From contig JAQBZZ010000001.1 of assembly GCA_027622595.1 (NCBI GenBank), positions 72,181 through 107,221 on the forward strand: a DNA stretch of 35,041 bases. The letters are read 5' to 3'. Every line of letters begins with the position of its first letter. Within the stretch, counting starts at the first letter, position 1. This DNA is from Chloroflexota bacterium. Lineage in GTDB: Bacteria; Chloroflexota; Dehalococcoidia; Lucifugimonadales; UBA2985. This document shows, one piece after another, positions 32,372 to 35,041 of the stretch. Under the pieces are notes generated by a model that did not search any database, was not told the DNA's origin, and saw nothing but the letters and a program-made list of their open reading frames with translations. The position numbers and the translations under genes are program-made.

Positions 32372-33580
32372 ATGACAAGTGCAGAGATATCATTAAGCGA
32401 AGCACGCCAGATGGTCCTGGCTGCGCAGGGCTTTGGGAACCGATCGCCGACCGGACAGCCGGGGTCGGTCCCCCTCGGTGAAACCGCAACCCGATTGGGC
32501 GCGATCCAGATTGACTCGGTCAACGTCGTCGTTCGTTCCCACTATATGCCCCTGTTTTCGAGGCTTGGACCATATCCGATGGGTTCGCTGGACGACCTTG
32601 CCCACCGGCAGCGGTCACTCTTTGAGTACTGGGGTCACGAGGCGTCTCTGATTCCCACATCCCTCTACCCTCTGTTTAGGCATCGAATGGAGGACGCCAA
32701 GCCCCACAGCAGCGTTGCCGACTTTCTGAACTCGGCTCCCCAGTATATCGAGTCAGTCTTCAAAGAAATCCAGGAGCGCGGTCCACTGATTGTGTCCGAA
32801 CTGAGTGACCCTGGTCAGAGAACCGGGCCCTGGTGGGGATATAACAATGGGAAGATCGCACTTGAATGGCTGTTTGCCACGGGTCGGTTGGCAACGGCAG
32901 ACCGCAGGAACTTTGCCCGTGTGTATGATCTGGCAGAACGGGTTATACCTTCCGAGCACCTGAATGCCCCCGCCATCCCGGCCAAAGACGCCATACGTGA
33001 ACTGCTACAGGTCTCTGCCAAAGCTTTGGGCATTGGGACTGCCAGGGACATTGCCGATTACTATCGGATTAGACCACAGGCGGCCAGGGAGCCATTGAGG
33101 GAACTCGAAGAGGATGGCCTGCTTGCTAGGGTCTTGGTCGAAGGATGGAACGAACCAGCCTACGTACATTCCTCCATGCATTCTGGGACGACGGTAACCG
33201 ACAAACTGGAGGCATCGGCAATACTGTCCCCCTTCGACTCATTGATCTGGAACCGCGACCGCGTGGAGCGATTGTTTGGGTTCAGATATCGTATCGAGAT
33301 ATATGTGCCCGAAGCCGCGCGTCAGTTCGGCTACTACGTAATGCCCTTCCTGATGGGTGATCAACTGGTCGCCAGAGTAGACCTCAAGGCAGATCGACGG
33401 GTAGCTACCCTGATGGTCAAGAGTGCCCATTTGGAGGCAGGCCAGGACTCAGGTCTGGTTGCTGGGGAGCTTGCCCCACGGTTGAATACAATGTCGCAAT
33501 GGTTGGGGCTTGAGCGAGTCGAGGTTGGCAGAGTGGGGAACCTGAATACGGCCCTGCGGGCGGCTATGCGCAATCGCTAG
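32372..33580 (+). CDS. YcaQ/AlkX-like DNA glycosylase (winged-helix, HTH_42)
   Basis: About 402 residues of the HTH_42 family, the YcaQ/AlkZ-type glycosylases that unhook alkylated bases or interstrand crosslinks. Visible family marks are SLSEARQMVLAAQGF at the start; LGAIQIDSVNVVVRSHYMPL carrying the QxD catalytic motif; then HRQRSLFEYWGHEASLIP; TGPWWGYNNGKIALEWLF; and late ILSPFDSLIWNRDRVERLFGF with RIEIYVP. ATG 32372 is the better start; the frame extends to TTG 32312, but that lies inside the tRNA remnant. It is convergent with a GNAT gene and shares the four bases CTAG with it at the stop. Confidence 0.9.
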   Translation: MTSAEISLSEARQMVLAAQGFGNRSPTGQPGSVPLGETATRLGAIQIDSVNVVVRSHYMPLFSRLGPYPMGSLDDLAHRQRSLFEYWGHEASLIPTSLYPLFRHRMEDAKPHSSVADFLNSAPQYIESVFKEIQERGPLIVSELSDPGQRTGPWWGYNNGKIALEWLFATGRLATADRRNFARVYDLAERVIPSEHLNAPAIPAKDAIRELLQVSAKALGIGTARDIADYYRIRPQAAREPLRELEEDGLLARVLVEGWNEPAYVHSSMHSGTTVTDKLEASAILSPFDSLIWNRDRVERLFGFRYRIEIYVPEAARQFGYYVMPFLMGDQLVARVDLKADRRVATLMVKSAHLEAGQDSGLVAGELAPRLNTMSQWLGLERVEVGRVGNLNTALRAAMRNR

Positions 33581-34179
33581 CGGGCAAAGGTTTTGCGGTA
33601 AACGGGGTCAGAGAACACCAACTCAAAGCCGCACGACTCATACAGACGAATGGACGGCAGGTTGAATGGGTTGGTCCTCACGACTGCAGTCTTGACTCCC
33701 ATGGCCTTCAGTCTGCGCAATCCCTCGTTCATCACGGCCCGCATGATGCCCCTGCGCCGAAATGACGGGAGGCTCCCAACGGGCTCAAACTCGGCCACAT
33801 TATTCTCGGAATCGAGCCAGCATGTGCAGCAGGCGGCAAACTCTCCATCGTCGGTGACTGCCACGATATCCAGGTCCTGCCGATAAATGGGCAGCTTCAT
33901 GACGTTCCTGTATATCCTGGTCCTGTGATCTATCTCGGCTTGATCCGGCATGACCACCGCGAGACGGTCTGCCTGGTCAGGCAACCCCGGCATCTCAAAG
34001 TCCAGAGTGGCAAATGCCGCACGCTGTACCAGGGTGCGGGGCGTGGCCTCATGTTCGCCGGCGACGCTGCGTATTTCTATCTCTGCCACTGGAGTCTCTT
34101 GCTCTACGTCATCAAGCAGCCTCCAGAAATGAGGCTCACCCTTGATGCGGTCGTCACGGACATATCCATGCTCCGTCAA
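33577..34179 (-). CDS. GNAT acetyltransferase, C-terminal domain of a split two-domain protein
   Basis: 200 residues. After an opening stretch, a full GNAT fold is visible: strand FAACCTCWLDSENNVAEFEP, acetyl-CoA loop SFRRRGIMRAVMNEGLRRLK (R-x-x-G type), then VRTNPFNLPSIRLYESCGFE. It follows the 34189-34569 domain in the same frame, separated only by TGA, so both were probably one two-GNAT protein of about 330 residues. Here translation could restart at TTG 34179, but no strong ribosome site is seen. Substrate unknown. Confidence 0.8.
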   Translation of the reverse strand: MTEHGYVRDDRIKGEPHFWRLLDDVEQETPVAEIEIRSVAGEHEATPRTLVQRAAFATLDFEMPGLPDQADRLAVVMPDQAEIDHRTRIYRNVMKLPIYRQDLDIVAVTDDGEFAACCTCWLDSENNVAEFEPVGSLPSFRRRGIMRAVMNEGLRRLKAMGVKTAVVRTNPFNLPSIRLYESCGFELVFSDPVYRKTFAR

Positions 34180-34188
34180 CAGCTGCTG

Positions 34189-34569
34189 TCACCGCGAGTC
34201 CTCGTATCCGCCGATTTGCACACTGGTCTCGCCCTCAGACTGCTGACCACTCGCACGGTGGCGTTCCTCGATCCAGTCGAGCATCTCCTCCTCAATCCCA
34301 AGGTGACGATAGTCGGGATGGACAAGCACATCGCCTGCTTCAGCATCCTCAAGCCACGCGAACCCGATGGTCTCGCCATTCTGGGCGCTCCATAGACGTA
34401 TGTCGGAGCAAGGCTGGTCGGGTGTCTCCTCCCGCTGTGTGCCGAGAAACCAGTACACGTCGCCGATATGAAAGCGGTTGTGCGGCCCGTCGCGCCGCCA
34501 CGATTCGGACACCAGTCCAAGCATCGCGGCCATGTCGTCCAGACCTGCGTATTTGTGTGTGTAGTACAT
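34189..34569 (-). pseudogene. GNAT acetyltransferase, N-terminal domain cut by in-frame TGA
   Basis: From ATG 34569 (MYYTHKYAGLDDMAAMLGL) about 126 codons encode the first, more degenerate GNAT domain: GETIGFAWLEDAEAGDVLVH then PDYRHLGIEEEMLDWIEERH. The frame ends GYEDSR-TGA at 34189 and continues without shift as QQLLTEHGYVRDDR, which is the normal helix joining the halves (family members have a hydrophobic helix followed by HGY or GF). A CGA-to-TGA change would explain the stop. ATG 34608 is an alternative start. Confidence 0.75.
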
Positions 34570-34687
34570 ACTGGCACGAATCTTACAGCGTATGAAGACC
34601 AGTCTCAATATAGCCCTGCTGTTTCAGCCAGTGATCAACAATTCTGGGCATACCTGGTCTTGAATGGTGTTGACGTTCAGGGAGTAA

Positions 34688-34950
34688 GGCGTATACCTGG
34701 GTGTACGTCTGCATGGGTTCAGGTATGCAGGCAACCCCATTCCACTCCGAAAGCGAGAACGTCCCATTAGTTCCAACGGTAGTTCCAACGGCGCTCAGGC
34801 ATCTCCCGGTTATACTCCGGCCTCTTCCGGCAGAAGTCCGCTACGAGCCTTGTCCTATGCCCAGTTCCGCATATTCTGGGCCGCATCGCTGATGTCCATC
34901 ATCGGCTTCTTCATGACCAACATAGCCAGGGGATGGCTCATACTAGCAGG
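34688..34950 (+). pseudogene. MFS transporter, N-terminal fragment interrupted by an IS
   Basis: A frame open from 34688 reads SSNGSSNGAQASPGYTPASS, then LRALSYAQFRIFWAASLMSI, then IGFFMTNIARGWLIL, the opening of an EntS-type major-facilitator exporter (YRNFRLFW then first membrane helix and GWLVL). It stops at the IS boundary near 34950 with AGC-TGA. No ATG, GTG or TTG lies near its start in this frame, so the start is unknown; an in-frame 12-bp tandem duplication (34769-34792) is in the hydrophilic leader. The rest of the transporter should lie beyond the IS. Confidence 0.65.
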
Positions 34951-35041
34951 GTGCTGAAAAACTCGCGAAATCGTGTCCTATGAAATATAATGGGGTAAAC
35001 CTCTTGGAGGCATCCCCCATGCGCGGACGACGAGACCCTCA
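34951..35041 (+). mobile_element. left end of an IS1182/IS5-like element
   Basis: Begins with GTGCTGAAAAACTCGCGAAA, the kind of terminus seen in IS1182-type elements, right where the MFS reading frame breaks. It has its own signals: TATAAT at 34986-34991 and GGAGG at 35006-35010 before ATG 35019. The right end lies beyond the window, so terminal inverted repeats and target duplication cannot be checked. Confidence 0.6.
35019..35041 (+). CDS. transposase start, partial at window end
   Basis: ATG 35019 opens MRGRRDP, matching the usual N-terminus of IS1182-type transposases (MRGR.DPQ). GGAGG lies 8 nt upstream. Only seven codons are in the window, so the assignment relies on this short match and the adjacent terminus-like sequence. 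Confidence 0.5.

Noticed and set aside
32164-32523. Minus-strand ORF containing GIRTPDLHLERAE
   Set aside because: This word is the antisense translation of the tRNA T-arm and acceptor region, a well-known false protein. The ORF also overlaps the YcaQ-like gene antisense.

Overview
The window looks like a chromosomal segment of a GC-rich bacterium, most likely a Chloroflexota (Dehalococcoidia-like) lineage. That placement is inferred from the gene mix (DUF2723 membrane protein, LppX-like and PT-rich anchored lipoproteins, an RskA/ECF pair, ComEA/ComEC, short 'GTCATTGCGAGG' type intergenic repeats) and has not been tested by a search.

Layout. 1-4.8 kb, minus strand: envelope genes (DUF2723 glycosyltransferase-like protein, an anchored PT-rich surface protein, and a CapD/PglF-type NDP-sugar dehydratase broken by a +1 frameshift). 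4.9-7.0 kb: a von Willebrand factor A protein. 7.1-9.8 kb: an unrecognised protein, an alpha/beta hydrolase, a prepilin peptidase with an in-frame TGA, and a small conserved protein. 9.9-13.9 kb, minus strand: rph, comEC and comEA, with a MITE-like repeat between the two competence genes. 14.0-17.0 kb, plus strand: cobalamin adenosyltransferase, hisH-hisA and galU. 17.3-18.5 kb: a lipoprotein and an unknown protein. 18.6-22.6 kb: a thiamine unit with a promoter, a TPP riboswitch, an ABC ATPase, a permease, a THI5/NMT1-like binding protein and thiD. 22.7-23.6 kb: a HicBA toxin-antitoxin pair whose antitoxin is a fusion. 23.6-25.9 kb, minus strand: an LppX-like lipoprotein and an RskA anti-sigma/ECF sigma pair (the sigma gene is frameshifted). 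26.1-30.2 kb: dcd-ribD-ribE-ribBA-ribH, nearly a whole riboflavin pathway. 30.2-32.3 kb: a decayed island holding a dinB pseudogene behind a LexA-like box, a serine recombinase remnant, an IS110 fragment, a zinc-finger-like ORF, and the 3' half of tRNA-Glu at its right edge. 32.4-35.0 kb: a YcaQ-like DNA glycosylase, a GNAT protein split by an in-frame TGA, and an MFS gene cut by an IS1182-like element that runs off the window.

How the genes work together. Three metabolic units stand out: thiamine pyrimidine uptake plus phosphorylation under TPP control, riboflavin synthesis, and histidine synthesis (HisH/HisA). PilD, ComEA and ComEC point to DNA uptake. The most unusual findings are the HicB fusion, whose interdomain linker holds a 39-bp stretch matching thiD 1 kb upstream at 38 of 39 bases but read in another frame, and the number of singly broken genes: two +1 shifts at CCC and two in-frame TGAs. 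Those need checking as real decay versus assembly error.
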